A DNA stretch of 64,000 nucleotides from Timema cristinae (GCA_039000515.1 JBCFYV010000935.1:66311109-66375108), one strand, 5' to 3'; shown: positions 21,690 to 32,771, counted from the first letter of the stretch. Notes: generated from the letters alone by a model not told the origin. Numbers and translations: made by a program.

Positions 21690-22620
21690 ATAACGGGACT
21701 AACCGGCTCCCGGCTCGCGCGAGGTATTATGGGAGTAAAAGGGAAAATAAAAGACCAAGATATTTCAGAAATGTGTACTGCATGCGTATTTGAATGATTA
21801 CTCGACATTTTCCGCGATGACGATGGAAACAAAGCGACAAAGTTTCTTCTTACTATTATTACTATACTATTTATTTATTTGTTATTATTGCTATTTTGTA
21901 TTCTTATCATTATTATTTACTATTTTTTCGTAACTATTCATTAGTATATATAATTATTTAGCTATTATTGTCTATATTATTTCCTCGTGTAGGCTAATTA
22001 TATGTATTTTTAAGGTAGGCCTACTTGTGTACTTTTCAGTGCTAGCCTGTTTATGTCTTACGACTGTTGCCCAGCACTTTAATAAAGGAAATTTAAATTT
22101 AAATTATTAGCATCGCGTCTTACTACCCGTTCGGGTTATACGCACTTACGCTAATGTGTAATGGTAGGGTGATTATGAGATGAAATGGAGGACCTACAGT
22201 TTAACGTGGGATCCGAATCACGGTGGAGGCCTGGAATTCCACACATTCACAAGTTGTGATTAATACACGTCTTGTCAGAGGTGAAGGAAGGGTTTGGAAA
22301 TCAGATAAATCTGTGCCGGGACCGAAAGTTTCTTGTTAATAACTACACTATGTCCTTGTTAATACAGAATGAAGATTTGTGCACAGTGCTTATCTGCGAA
22401 GCCATTCTAAAAGGGTAAAAAAACGGCCTTTTAAATGTAGTTTTTAGCCAAATACAATTTAATATTTCAACAATGTTCAGTATTTAGTAACTTCTATTAA
22501 CACGTTATCTTCATTAATGTTTAATCAGAAATGATCCACGTGCAATATGTTCGTGTAAATTCACGATTTTGAACCGACTGTATCACAAAGTTGATTGACA
22601 TATGACGGGAACCCTACGAT
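21690..22620 (+). repeat. Family J repeat, interrupted
   Basis: 21690-21848 and 22325-22620 together match the uninterrupted copy at 40085-40540 (GGGAGTAAAAGGGAAAA, ATTACTCGACATTTTCCGCG, GAAGATTTGTGCACAGT, TAATGTTTAATCAGAAAT). The block between is one insertion flanked by AAAGTTTCTT at 21839-21848 and 22325-22334. Confidence 0.85.
21849..22324 (-). mobile_element. 5'-truncated SINE-A with an extra 255-bp 3' segment
   Basis: 22103-22324 is a minus-strand SINE-A cut off inside its tRNA B-box region. Beyond its T1 tail lie about 255 bp of non-SINE sequence (21849-22102) ending in AT-rich repeats. The 10-bp duplication AAAGTTTCTT brackets the whole unit. Both parts therefore probably arrived together, which would be a 3' transduction. 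Confidence 0.8.
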
Positions 22621-23099
22621 ATCTCGACCACCGAAGCAGGTTTTGTTACTGTTACCTTCTAATATAATAATTAAGATGTGATTAATATATTGTCCCACTC
22701 GGTATTATAAACACGTGTTGGTCGTGTGAAACAAAACGCGTGTAATGAAATATTTACCAGTACTCGAGATGAATCCCGATGAAGACGATAGTGTTTTTTT
22801 TAATGTCACAAAGGTCAGAAAAGATCTCTCTCTTAGTCTTGTAATTGCAACACTGCTCTGAGTGTGTGTGTTTTTTTTTGTGGTTTTTTTTTTTGCGCAT
22901 GCACTTAAGAAAGGAAGGTGTTAGAAGATCACAGGTGTGTTGTGAATTCATTATATAGACAAGGTACAACATTATATATCTATGTGCGATGACAGAACAT
23001 GAACATATCTCTAGTTTTGTCTTTGTACAGTCCTTTCAAATACCGAACAAAGAAAATGTCATATTTATGGACATGTTGATATTAAGTAAGAATGTAAAT
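22621..23099. other. AT-rich stretch
   Basis: A GTGTGTGTG/T-run patch near 22862. Nothing else recognised. Confidence 0.3.
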
Positions 23100-23300
23100 G
23101 CAATTCATTGTATACCACAGTGGCTTAGGATACATTTTATATTTTTTACGAGTAGATATTTGGATTAGCTTTGATAAAACACAAACACATGTTGTGATGT
23201 CAAAATATTTATCAAAAGTGACAGCTGCAGATTACCTGACTTGACGTATGAGCACATGAAATTAGATCTAATCTTTTTATAGCTGCGAATGTGTTCATTT
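23100..23300 (+). repeat. Dispersed repeat family G
   Basis: Core GTGACAGCTGCAGATTACCT, GACTTGACGTATGAGCAC and ATTAGATCTAAT. Related copies are at 25.2 kb (minus), 37.65 kb, 52.0 kb (minus) and 55.65 kb. Confidence 0.6.
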
Positions 23301-24125
23301 GTTAGAAAATGGTTGTACAGTTGGAGGTGCAGATTCAGCTAAATGAGGAGCTACTTGAATAAATAACTAGCAGCTCCAGTCTAGAAAACTGAGATTAACG
23401 GCCGGTAGAGTGTATTGTACTGACAACATGACACCCTCTATCCGGAAATGTTGGCATTAGTATTGTTAATGGCGACGGACGCTCAGTTGGTAAAGCTCGC
23501 CAGCGGGCTCACGTCATGGAGTTTATTTTTTTGTATATTTATTTTCCACTTAGTAAAGTTCGTGATTTATTTAGTTGTATGCATTTATTACAAATGTTTA
23601 TATTATATAATTATTTTTTGTCAATTTGAAATAGTTTTTTATAATTTTAGAGGTCATTTTTGATCATTTTTAAGTCACCAAAGAAAGGGCCTTAATTTAT
23701 CTTTGATAAAGCGTATAGACAAAATCAGGCATTAACGTCTTACAAACAAAAATATAAACGTAAAAATAATGAAAAGAAAAAAAAATAGAATAGAGCTCGT
23801 AAAACAATTGAATGAGGTAGAGCTGCGTGGGGGTAGGAAAGACGGGGAGGGGATGGTGAATAGACAATGGTGAGTAGTGAATTTATTAAATATCAACCAC
23901 CAAGATCCTTTCTCGATCAATCAACTTTTTTTATCGTAACCTTTCATAAAGAAAAGGTACAATTAAATCCTCCTTACTCTCCCTAATCCCCCTAGCGTCA
24001 AGGTGAAAAAGTCCCTGTAGGGAAGAAGGATTGTGGATGATTTAAATGTTTCTACAGTTGATTTTTTTTTCCACCATTTTTAATATCCGTTTGGATTATA
24101 AGCATACATTAATTTACTACAAACT
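23301..24125. other. Mostly unique stretch with worn tRNA-like and T1 traces
   Basis: GCTCAGTTGGTAAAGCTCGC at about 23480 looks like a tRNA A-box half without a B-box. ATATCCGTTTGGATTATAAG near 24080 resembles a decayed minus-strand T1 tail. No gene seen. Confidence 0.3.
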
Positions 24126-24385
24126 AGCCTCAGTGGACGTATGGTTTAAGGCGTCACTTTCATGTTCGAATGCCCTGCTTATGACGGGGAAGATCGGGTT
24201 TCGAATCCCAGTTGGTTCTACCTAGGTAGGGTGGTTTTCTTAAAGGTTCTTTCACTCCCCTTCCAAGAAAATGCGAGTAGTTTACCTCAAAAAATTTCCT
24301 TCCTTATTCCTACCTAATTAAAGTAATTTATAACAAATGCGTTTAACCTGAATGGGTAGTAAGACGTGGTGATAAAAATATTATT
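24126..24385 (+). mobile_element. SINE-B copy
   Basis: Head CAGTGGACGTATGGTTTAAG, box GGGTTTCGAATCCC, body, T1 tail AATGGGTAGTAAGACGTGG. Confidence 0.85.
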
Positions 24386-24397
24386 AATAACATACTA

Positions 24398-24592
24398 TGC
24401 TAATGGATTAGGGATTAAGGAAGGTAAGATATTTTAAAGAAATGTTTCAGCATTTTTTGAGGAAAAGCTGGTAAACCATTTAGGGGAAAACAACTCCTCG
24501 AATACAACCAACCAGGATTCGAGCCCCGATCCCATCTCTGTCTTCCAGCATTCCGGTAGAACACGAGAGAGACGCGTTAACCAAATAAGGGT
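24398..24592 (-). mobile_element. SINE-B copy, minus strand, tail lost
   Basis: Body TAGGGATTAAGGAAGG and AAACCATTTAGGGG, then CCAGGATTCGAGCCCCGATC and a head remnant. It faces the plus copy at 24126. Confidence 0.7.
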
Positions 24593-24676
24593 ATTATTGT
24601 GTCAATCGACGTAAAACACACTACAGTACGATTTTCATAGGAAGGACCTCATTTGAAAGATAGAACAGTTTTTTTT

Positions 24677-25212
24677 TAGCATCGTGTCTTACTACCCATT
24701 CGAGCTATAAGCATATATACCAATAACGGTCAATCTCAGTGGTTTTGGGGTAAAGTGCTCACCTCAGAAACCGATGTTTGTGGGTTCAAACCCAGCTAGA
24801 GTCTATGGATTTTTCTTGATAAAAATACAGTTGCACAACTTCCTTCGGAGAGGAAATAAATCCGTCGTTACCATGCCAATTGTGGCGTGTAAAAGAACCC
24901 TGGAAGATTTCCCGGGAAAATTGGTAGATCCTTTCGCTCTTGCTCATAGAAATTCTCTTGTGCTTATATAATCGGTCGGTTCAGAACGTGCACGTTAAAT
25001 ATCTTAATTAAATAAATAGACCTACTAATGTGATAAGTATGAGGAAAGGTTGATTTTAGAGGAAGTGTATCCTCATTTGCGTGGAGGTATAGTGGAAAAC
25101 CATTTAGGGAAAACCACCTTGAGTAGACCCACCTGGGTTTCGAACACCGATCTGCCTGTCATCGATCGTATAGTATATTGTGAGAGTGACGCCTTAGACT
25201 ATGCGAAACAGG
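24677..25212 (-). mobile_element. SINE-B, minus strand, split by SINE-D
   Basis: The T1 tail is at 24677-24731 and the body plus head at 25025-25212. The intervening 24732-25024 is a plus-strand SINE-D. No clean target duplication was found. Confidence 0.75.
24732..25024 (+). mobile_element. SINE-D, full length
   Basis: The tRNA-like head (CTCAGTGGTTTTGGGGTAAAG; GGGTTCAAACCC) precedes a family body (TGGCGTGTAAAAGAACCCTG; GGTAGATCCTTTCGCTC). The end is tail T2 (CGGTTCAGAACGTGCACGTT) and AATAAATA. A second full copy is at 45.2-45.5 kb. Confidence 0.8.
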
Positions 25213-25330
25213 TCGAGGAAAGTTGCTAGATCTATTTTCATGTGTCCATAAGTAAGTTGTCACTTTGGATAAATATTATCAATACATATAAAATAATATT
25301 ATGAATAAAGTAAAATATCATCAATGTTGG
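25213..25330 (-). repeat. Family G repeat, minus strand
   Basis: GCTAGATCTATTTTCATGTG and GTTGTCACTTTGGATAAAT match the family G core in reverse. It begins where the SINE-B ends. Confidence 0.45.
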
Positions 25331-25472
25331 CAGAAAAAAGTTTGTAATTTTTAAAGGGTACTTTCTATACAAATTGGACTGTAGCGTACATAAAACGGAT
25401 GACCTGCAAATAGTTTCTATCATACGTCATCATGTCAAATGTGCACTAAGAGTTGGTATCTTTTTTTTTACT

Positions 25473-25724
25473 TTATTTCAAACTAGCTCCATTCATTTGA
25501 ATATCAATAGCGTAGATTGCCTTCAATGTCGATGACAGAAAAGAAGTGTTCTTCCTGTGGCCACAAGCACTCCATACAACTTCACACTTCATTGACACTC
25601 CACGTTTATCAACTGAATGATGTACCTCACAGATATAACTCACCCAAACTCCGTATGGCTGGCCAGTTACACCTGTGATGGTCCTTACACACGATCGTCC
25701 CAGCTCTCTGTAAGGTACTGTCAA
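25473..25724 (-). CDS. Open frame of 83 codons, unrecognised
   Basis: The minus-strand frame is unique sequence, not made of repeats, with a balanced composition. It includes VSYICEVHHSVDKRGVSMKC and WSACGHRKNTSFLSS and ends at a stop near 25473. It has no ATG start. A possible acceptor, CTTTTGACAG, lies at its left end, so it would be a terminal exon or a transposon-gene relic. Paired C..C/H residues hint at a zinc-binding fold, but this is only a visual impression. Confidence 0.25.
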   Translation of the reverse strand: MTVPYRELGRSCVRTITGVTGQPYGVWVSYICEVHHSVDKRGVSMKCEVVWSACGHRKNTSFLSSTLKAIYAIDIQMNGASLK

Positions 25725-25974
25725 AAGTTGTATTTTACTTCTTTTTTTATCTTCTACTATGTGTAAACTTTTCTTCTCAATGAATCACCGTAGAATCTTC
25801 AAAAGTCCAGTTGACGTTCACGCCTACAGTACGTCCAAGACAAGTAGAGAGATGTAAAAAAAAAAATAACTACAGTACAATTTTCATAACGAGGATCTTA
25901 AAGAAGAGAAAATTAAAATTTGCAATAAGAAATTATAACATTATACCATTTTATCACTGTTATTTTTAATGATT

Positions 25975-26010
25975 ATTGAATAATAATATAATAATAATAA
26001 TAATAATAAT
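25975..26010. repeat. (TAA)n microsatellite
   Basis: Pure ATA/TAA run with no SINE attached. Probably a relic of a SINE-A tail or an independent microsatellite. Confidence 0.8.
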
Positions 26011-26134
26011 GGCTTGTCTAGGCTACATCACTCGTAGCCCAGTAGTAGAAAGTACTAATGTACCGTTGTCCAGGGGACGTACTAATGTACTAATAGTACA
26101 TCCTTTCCTTGGAGGATCTTTACATGTCCTCATT

Positions 26135-26210
26135 AGATGAGGTGAGGGTGATAGTGAGTATGAGGGTGATGGTGAGAATGAGGGTGATAGTATGAGGGAT
26201 GGCGAACCAG
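26135..26210 (+). repeat. Short degenerate tandem repeat (about 18 bp)
   Basis: GAGGGTGATAGTGAGTAT, GAGGGTGATGGTGAGAAT and GAGGGTGATAGTATGAG follow each other. Confidence 0.75.
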
Positions 26211-26284
26211 TATAAACACTTTAACCTAACGTAAGCCTAATTAACCAAACACTCGAGACTGTGGGGTGAGTTACCTTTCGGGAA

Positions 26285-26362
26285 AAATACCCAAAATACC
26301 AGCTGGGAATCGAACCCGGGCCTTCTGGATTAGCGGTCAGGGGCTCTGAGGAGTATACCATG
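26285..26362 (-). mobile_element. tRNA-like element, minus strand
   Basis: On the minus strand GGCCCGGGTTCGATTCCCAG is a near-consensus B-box arm. An A-box-like region precedes it (near 26350). The cloverleaf is not intact, so I call it an isolated SINE head rather than a tRNA gene. Confidence 0.4.
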
Positions 26363-26544
26363 GGGTTGATATAAATATCTATCAAAAATTACAAATGTGG
26401 ATCACATGACCCTTATATATGCATTAAAATTAATTTAGTATATTTTATGTTACAAATGTTCCTTCATATATAAATCTAACCGAAGTTTCAGTGGAAATAC
26501 AATAGGGTATTAGGTATAAAGACAGATATAGCATCTACTAAAAG

Positions 26545-26586
26545 AGTGTTTTCAAACTGTGGCCCGCGTAACTCCTGATGGTCGTG
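26545..26586 (+). mobile_element. hAT-like terminal fragment
   Basis: GTGTTTTCAAACTGTGGCCC followed by GCG resembles common hAT nonautonomous termini. It directly precedes the 60-bp minisatellite. No partner end was found. Confidence 0.4.
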
Positions 26587-28041
26587 ACACGGAGCTATTG
26601 TACAGTGTCCAGTATCACTAACAAGAGATTGTACACACCAAAGTAACCACGGAGATGTTGAGCAGTGTCCAGTATCACTAACAAAGGACTGTACACACCA
26701 AAGTAACCACAGAGATGTTGTGCAGTGTCCAGTATCACTAACAAGGGACTGTACACACCAAAGTAACCACGGAGATGTTGAGCAGTGTCCAGTATCACTA
26801 ACAAGAGACTGTACACACCAAAGTAACCACGGAGATGTTGAGCAGTGTCCAGTATCACTAACAAGGACTGTACACACCAAAGTAACCACGGAGATGTTGA
26901 GCAGTGTCCAGTATCACTAACAAGAGACTGTACACACCAAAGTAACCACGGAGATGTTGAGCAGTGTCCAGTATCACTAACAAGGACTGTACACACCAAA
27001 GTAACCATGGAGATGTTGAGCAGTGTCCAGTATCATTAACAAGAGACTGTACACACCAAAGTAACCACAGAGATGTTGAGCAGTGCCCAGTATCACTAAC
27101 AAGGGACTGTACACACCAAAGTAACCACGGAGATGTTGAGCAGTGTCCAGTATCATTAACAAGAGACTGTACACACCAAAGTAACCACGGGATGTTGAGC
27201 AGTGTCCAGTATTACTAACAAGGGACTGTACACACCAAAGTAACCACGGGAGTTTGAGCAATGTCCAGTATTACTAACAAGAGACTGTACACACCAAAGT
27301 AACCACGGGATGTTGAGCAGTGTCCAGTATTACTAACAAGAGACTGTACACACAAAAGTAACCACGGGGATGTTGAGCAGTGTCCATTATTACTAACAAG
27401 AGACTGTACACACCAAAGTAACCACAGAGATGTTGAGCAGTGTCCAGTATCACTAACAAGGGACTGTACACACCAAAGTAACCACGGAGATGTTGAGCAG
27501 TGTCCAGTATCACTAACAAGGGACTGTACACACCAAAGTAACCACGGAGATGTTGAGCAGTGTCCAGTATCATTAACAAGAGACTGTACACACCAAAGTA
27601 ACCACGGAGATGTTGAGCAGTGTCCAGTATCACTAACAAGAGACTGTACACACCAAAGTAACCACGGAGATGTTGAGCAGTGTCCAGTATCACTAACAAG
27701 GGACTGTACACACCAAAGTAACCACGGAGATGTTGAGCAGTGTCCAGTATCACTAACAAGAGACTGTACACACCAAAGTAACCACGGAGATGTTGAGCAG
27801 TGTCCAGTATCACTAACAAGGGACTGTACACACCAAAGTAACCACGGAGATGTTGAGCAGTGTCCAGTATCACTAACAAGAGACTATACACACCAAAGTA
27901 ACCACAGAGATGTTGAGCAGTGTCCAGTATAACTAAAAGGGACTGTACACACCAAAGTAACCACGGAGATGTTGAGCAGTGTCCAGTATCCTAACAACAG
28001 ACTGTACACACCAAAGTAACCACGGAGATGTTGAGCAGTGT
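26587..28041. repeat. 60-bp minisatellite, about 24 copies
   Basis: The unit contains CTGTACACACCAAAGTAACC, ACGGAGATGTTGAGCAGTGT and CCAGTATCACTAACAAG. Most units are 60 bp; several are 58-59 bp through loss of a G in the GGGAC or GGAG runs. A frame of about 205 codons on the minus strand (27274-27891) is only the repeat read in a period divisible by three. Confidence 0.97.
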
Positions 28042-28262
28042 TCTCGGACGCAAAACAAGGCGGTACCTTCGAGACATTTACATTGAATGGATCTCAATTG
28101 TCGCAACGTGGTCCGCCCAAACAGAGTCTCGCTGGACCATAGCGCACGGCTCAGGGGTGGACAGACCGATAAATACCTCCACGGCGAGACCTTGGATCCT
28201 ACTCTGTCGCAACCTCTTGGAGAGAGAAAGTAATGTGATCTATAAATATCCAAATTCGGGAT
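28042..28262. other. Unique CpG-bearing segment
   Basis: Follows the minisatellite abruptly. It is moderately GC-rich (GGACGCAAAACAAGGCGG; CTCTGTCGCAACCTCTTG). Open frames on both strands lack splice support. Confidence 0.2.
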
Positions 28263-28309
28263 TTTGATGAACCTTGAAAAGTGGTGTTTGCAATGCCGTC
28301 TTTCTGTTT

Positions 28310-28680
28310 GTTTTTAAGACTAGAGCCTAAACCATTTTACCGATTGGGCTAAAACTTGGTAGACTATCTAGAATGTTCTTAAGATTCCCCATAAGGTTTC
28401 TTGATATTAGATATATGGCGGAAAGAGCAAAAAAAAAAAAAAAAATTGATTAAAATTTGTATCCAAGCAGTGTTAAATTTTACCATATCTCCGAAACTAT
28501 TTGAGATACGAAATAGCTTATTATTAAAAAGTTATAGGACTTTTAAAGGCAAACAACTTTTATTTGAACGAATATGTTTTAAAATAAATATTTTCCGAGC
28601 TATAGACAGTTATATATATATAGTGCTACAAGCTACAGTTTCTTTCCACTCAAAGATATGTGATGTTTGGATAAATTAAA
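28310..28680 (+). repeat. Old AT-rich repeat, related in style to family L
   Basis: ACCATTTTACCGATTGGGCT and AAAATTTGTATCCAAGCAGT resemble ACAAAACCGTTAGATGGGTT and AAAATTTATATCCGGGGAGT at 49.88-50.08 kb. No coding function is apparent. Confidence 0.35.
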
Positions 28681-29052
28681 TTCAAGCTTGGGAGGAAGGA
28701 TATATTATCGTGGGCCTCCTTTCTTTGAATTTAAATAGCTTTGAGGAGGATGAGGTTCTTTATTAAATTCTGCTCATTTATTTAACTTTTAAACTATCTG
28801 AGGGTTCAAGGTGGGTGTGTGTGGGGTGGGGGGGTTGGATTATCCACGGATATATTTCGTTGACTTTAAATATACGGGTGGAAGGAGGGGTGCTAAATAT
28901 ATTTTGGCCCTATTTGTTTGACATTAAACATATATTATGTGGAAGGAGGGGGCTGGACTAACTTTGATACCCTTTCTTTGATTTAAAGTATGTGCAAGAG
29001 GGAGGGGGGGTCGGACTAAATTTCCCCCCTTTTTTTGACTTTAAATATCTTG
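28681..29052 (+). repeat. Degenerate tandem repeat, about 62 bp
   Basis: The series GTGGAAGGAGGGG, GGACTAA or CTAAAT, TTTGACTTTAAATAT recurs four to five times with much drift. Units are alternately G-rich and T-rich. Confidence 0.65.
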
Positions 29053-29139
29053 TCGGGAATGACGTCTCATTTTTTTTTAAGATTATCCCATTTTCGTCCG
29101 AAATATAATAACATTTAATTAAACTATTCCGACTTGATA

Positions 29140-29550
29140 TTTTGAGGGAGTGGCTTAGTAGAGTTGATCTAGGGGGGACAGGGGGGGTGTATCCCCGGTG
29201 TCGACTGCTCCTGGGTCCCTGAGACGAGTCCCACGCTCCCTCTAGACAGCTGCAGGGAGAGAGGTAGAGAGAGAGAGAGAGAGAGAGAGATTGTCTGCAC
29301 ATGTTGCACCTCGTGTTTACATCACCTCCTTCACTAGCTCTGTTCTCCTGATCCTTGCCTGGACTCCAGGCGAGCGTCGTAAACATACCGGGAAGAAGTT
29401 GAAGAAAAAAAAAAACAACGGCCGGCACCAAAGCAACCCCTTGTCTCCAAACACCGACGTGGGGGGGCTTCGACACCCCCTTCATCCCCCCCCCCAACCC
29501 CACCTTTCTACCCTTTCGAGTCTGTCTCCACCGCCTGGACATTGTTGAGA
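29140..29550. other. GC-rich patch with (GA)n and open frames on both strands
   Basis: (GA)n runs at 29266-29290. On the minus strand a T-tract plus GGAGTCCAG precedes a 33-bp open piece (KDQENRASEG) and a donor-like GAG|GTGATG. This micro-exon idea is weak. Poly-C/G tracts near 29485 make the frames unreliable. Confidence 0.15.
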
Positions 29551-29889
29551 CTAGAACTCTTCCCTCTGGAATCTTATAAACAAGTCTATAGATCAGGGAT
29601 ATAAGTCAAGTGGGTTAGGGTCAGACGGATTATTGGAAAGACAGACGTATTTCTTTCTCTCTCTCTTTTTTTTTCTATGTTTAGTCCCAAAATTTTATGA
29701 CCCTTCAAGGGTTGAAGAACGAATCAAAATAAATATTTTAATTTTAAAATATTTCCAAGTGTTTCAAAATTTATTAAAATTAGGTCACGTTAAGTTTCTA
29801 ATTTATCTACGTATGAAATTTCGGGATTTAAAAATTTTAATACGCTTTAATTTTCGCTCGGGATATCTGCATGTTTTTTTATTGATGAG

Positions 29890-30016
29890 TAAGGTAGAAC
29901 TTAGTGGAAGTTACCCACATTGGCGTATAAAATCCCAACCGTGATTTGAATCCTGACCTACATGTCACTGGCGATGAATCGTACGACTTAGATTACGTGA
30001 TCACCGATATGGGTTG
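29890..30016 (-). mobile_element. SINE-B fragment, minus strand
   Basis: CCCACATTGGCGT, GTGATTTGAATCCTGACCTA and a head remnant GATCACCGATATGGG. Confidence 0.6.
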
Positions 30017-31632
30017 AGAAGTCTTAAGGTCATACGATCATAAAGATGTTATTACAACTCTCTTAACAAGTGTACAGATAAATATTGGGTCAATGATTTC
30101 AAATCGTTGCGGTTCACGAGCTCTAAGGGGTCAAACTTGATATTTTATGCTTTTTGTGTATCATTATGGGATAGTAATTAATGTATGCGACTAAAAATAT
30201 TGGGTAAATACAGTAAGCCCCACTTGCCCCACTTCCGAGACCCTAGAAAGTTGGAACCCAGTATGGACGCTATAGAGCAGGCCACCCTTATGATAAAGGC
30301 TGAGGATGGACAACTAACCCGATTCAAATAACAGGGGACAGACTTCGCACAAAATCCCAAATTTCGCCCGTTGAAGACGGCCATAATTCCTGGTTATATT
30401 ATACTCAACATCACGTGGCTTACTCGCACCAATCAACTTCAACTAATGAAACTTTAATGTTTGGCTTATAAATAGTATTTGGGCACCGAAATATAGTTCT
30501 AATTTTAATCTCAGATTAAAGGTTCCCTTCTGAATAGTTTTGAAACGATAAACTTTATATTAAATTCATTGTTTTACGGTTTTGTTTGTTTAATAATGAG
30601 GAAAATCAGTTTGGTAGAGCACCAGGCAAACATAAAAAAAAAACCTTAACAAAATCAAAATATAAGTGTTAGATAAAATATTTGTATTTATTAGTTTATT
30701 AATTTTATTCAGTAGGATGGGCTGCAAGCATTGCACCTTTCAATGACAGAACTAGTGGCTGAACGACCTTGTCGCTACAACTCCTGAAATAGTCAACATA
30801 TAATTACTGTTAAAATGTCAAATTAAAGGAAATTTAATAGTGCACAATCTTGGAAACAATTATATTTTAAAATTTTATTTAATTTTTTTTTTTTTGACCA
30901 ATAACGTGATTTTTCGATGATTCTCACATATCTCATTAGATTTTTCATACTGGATTCTTCCTAAATCAAGATTGAGACAAACGAAGGTTCGTCTTGACTA
31001 TTCAATACTCCGGGAACATCATATTGATCATAAATAGTTCTCTTTGGGATATCATTTTGTTAATAAAATAAAATAACTGTAATTTCTATCCTGGAAAGAT
31101 CAGGCCAACGAACACACTCTACGAAGCTAATGAATTGTCTCAGAGGAGGCTGGAGGTTGTACAAGGCCATTTTATCTACTGAATATGGTAATGAAAAACT
31201 TTGGCCAGTGGCGTCTTCAAGTTTAATTTCTTGTCACCGGAAGACGCACACAACACCCCTCTCCTCCCCCCCCCCACACCCTTTTTCTCATGAAAACATC
31301 TGTTCTCTATCTTTCAAACACAACCCAAAAACTCTTTCTTTTTCTTTCTTTCCTTTAGAGTCCGCCATTACACGTGGAACCAACAGGCATGTATCCCCCC
31401 CCCCTTTTCTCCCTACGTACCCCTGGACTTTTACATAAACTTTGACAAACATTGAAAAGGGAAGAGAAAATCAGACGGCTAAGGGGCCCGTTCTTAACTT
31501 TGACAAATTATTAGTAGTAGAGATGTGAGACGAAAAATTTTCAATTATCATTTCTGTTAATTAATTTCAACAGATTAAATAGATAATAATAACAATAATA
31601 ATAATCAGTGGTAGTGATAGTAGTAAAAAACA
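30017..31632. other. Unique stretch without a recognised gene
   Basis: AT-rich apart from 31.10-31.44 kb, which has C-runs and a frame starting at an ATG at 31130 (MNCLRGGWRLYKAILSTEYG). That frame has no clear splice context. Confidence 0.25.
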
Positions 31633-31885
31633 CCTGCTTCGGTGGCCGCACGGTCTAACGTGCTACTCTCGCAATAGACTAGACTGCCGATGACAGGGAG
31701 GTCGGGTTCTATTCGGGTGCACTGAAGGAGTTTCCCCTTAAATGGTTTTCCACTCCCTCTCCACACAAATGCGGGTGTAATTCCTGTAAACTAAACCCTC
31801 CATATCCCTGACTCATTAACGTAATTAGTACATAGGCGTATAACCTGAACGGGTAGTAAGACGAGGTGCTAAAAAAAAAAGAAGT
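31633..31885 (+). mobile_element. SINE-B copy
   Basis: Head TCGGTGGCCGCACGGTCTAA; the second box has a small deletion (GGTCGGGTTCTATTCGGG). The body is intact and the tail is CTGAACGGGTAGTAAGACGA. A short A-run follows. Confidence 0.9.
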
Positions 31886-32207
31886 AAAGAAACAAATGAA
31901 TGCGAGCCTTTGAAGACCCGTTATGTTCATAAATCATACTTCAAAATTTTTATCATCAATAAGTTAATTAAAATAATTTTAAGGTTGGCCTGACATTAAG
32001 TCTCCCCCTACCTCTCCCCTATCCTCCTTGCTTCCTATCTACCCCTTCCCCCTTCTTATAACACACTCGGCTCATAAAACATTATACTTTAAGTATAATA
32101 GGCTCTAGGTATCCCCTCCTTTGCAAGCCGCCACTGTGGAAAATTTCTCTATCCAAAATTTCCCGGTAAATGTTAATCTCTATTTAGAAGCGCGGCTGTA
32201 AGTAGAC

Positions 32208-32446
32208 TACAGTAGCCCCATGACTTCTTTGGTGCTGACTGACAGCCCACAGCTCACAGCCGACGGCTTTGAAAAGTTACTAAACCAAATTATGTATCCC
32301 TACGCCGAACCATATGATCTGCAAAATCATGTGTTTAGCGGCTGTCACTTCTGACAGTCAAAATGTAGGTATATACCTAAATGTTGACTGTCAGAAGTGA
32401 GCTGTGAGCTGTCAGTCAGCACCAAAGAAGCCACGGGGCTACTGTA
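32208..32446. mobile_element. F2 foldback element, TA-flanked MITE
   Basis: Starts TACAGTAGCCCCATGACTTC and ends with the near-complement GAAGCCACGGGGCTACTGTA. Arms extend through CTTTGGTGCTGACTGACAG. The middle (TTATGTATCCCTACGCCG, TAAATGTTGACTGTCAGAAG) is shared with 41417-41641. A CAGTAG terminus with a TA target is typical of Tc1/mariner-type MITEs. Confidence 0.9.
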
Positions 32447-32771
32447 GCTAAGGCTGGTCATTCATCTTTCTATCAAATTAAGTTGAAATATAAAGCCAGT
32501 ATCATATAGAGCTGAACATATTGGCCTTCCCGTGAAATTTATGACTTGCAATTGGTAGATTCCCACAGAACAAGTAACAATAACAATATTTATTGAGGAA
32601 ACAATATTGTTAAGTTTCACAATTTAACCAAATACAGGTTTTAGATAATACTAATTCACCATGGAGGTAAAACACTCATACATGGAACTTAAATTTCCAA
32701 ATCAAACTACAACATGCATTAAAACTAATATATTCTCTGCAAAAACGAGTACTAGTAAGTTTTGTTATATC

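Noticed and set aside
27274..27891. Minus-strand frame of 205 codons
   Set aside because: It is the 60-bp minisatellite read in a period divisible by three; every 20 residues repeat. No start, splice or family support.
28958..29542. Minus-strand frame of 194 codons
   Set aside because: It crosses a degenerate tandem repeat, a (GA)n run and poly-G tracts; length depends on homopolymers.
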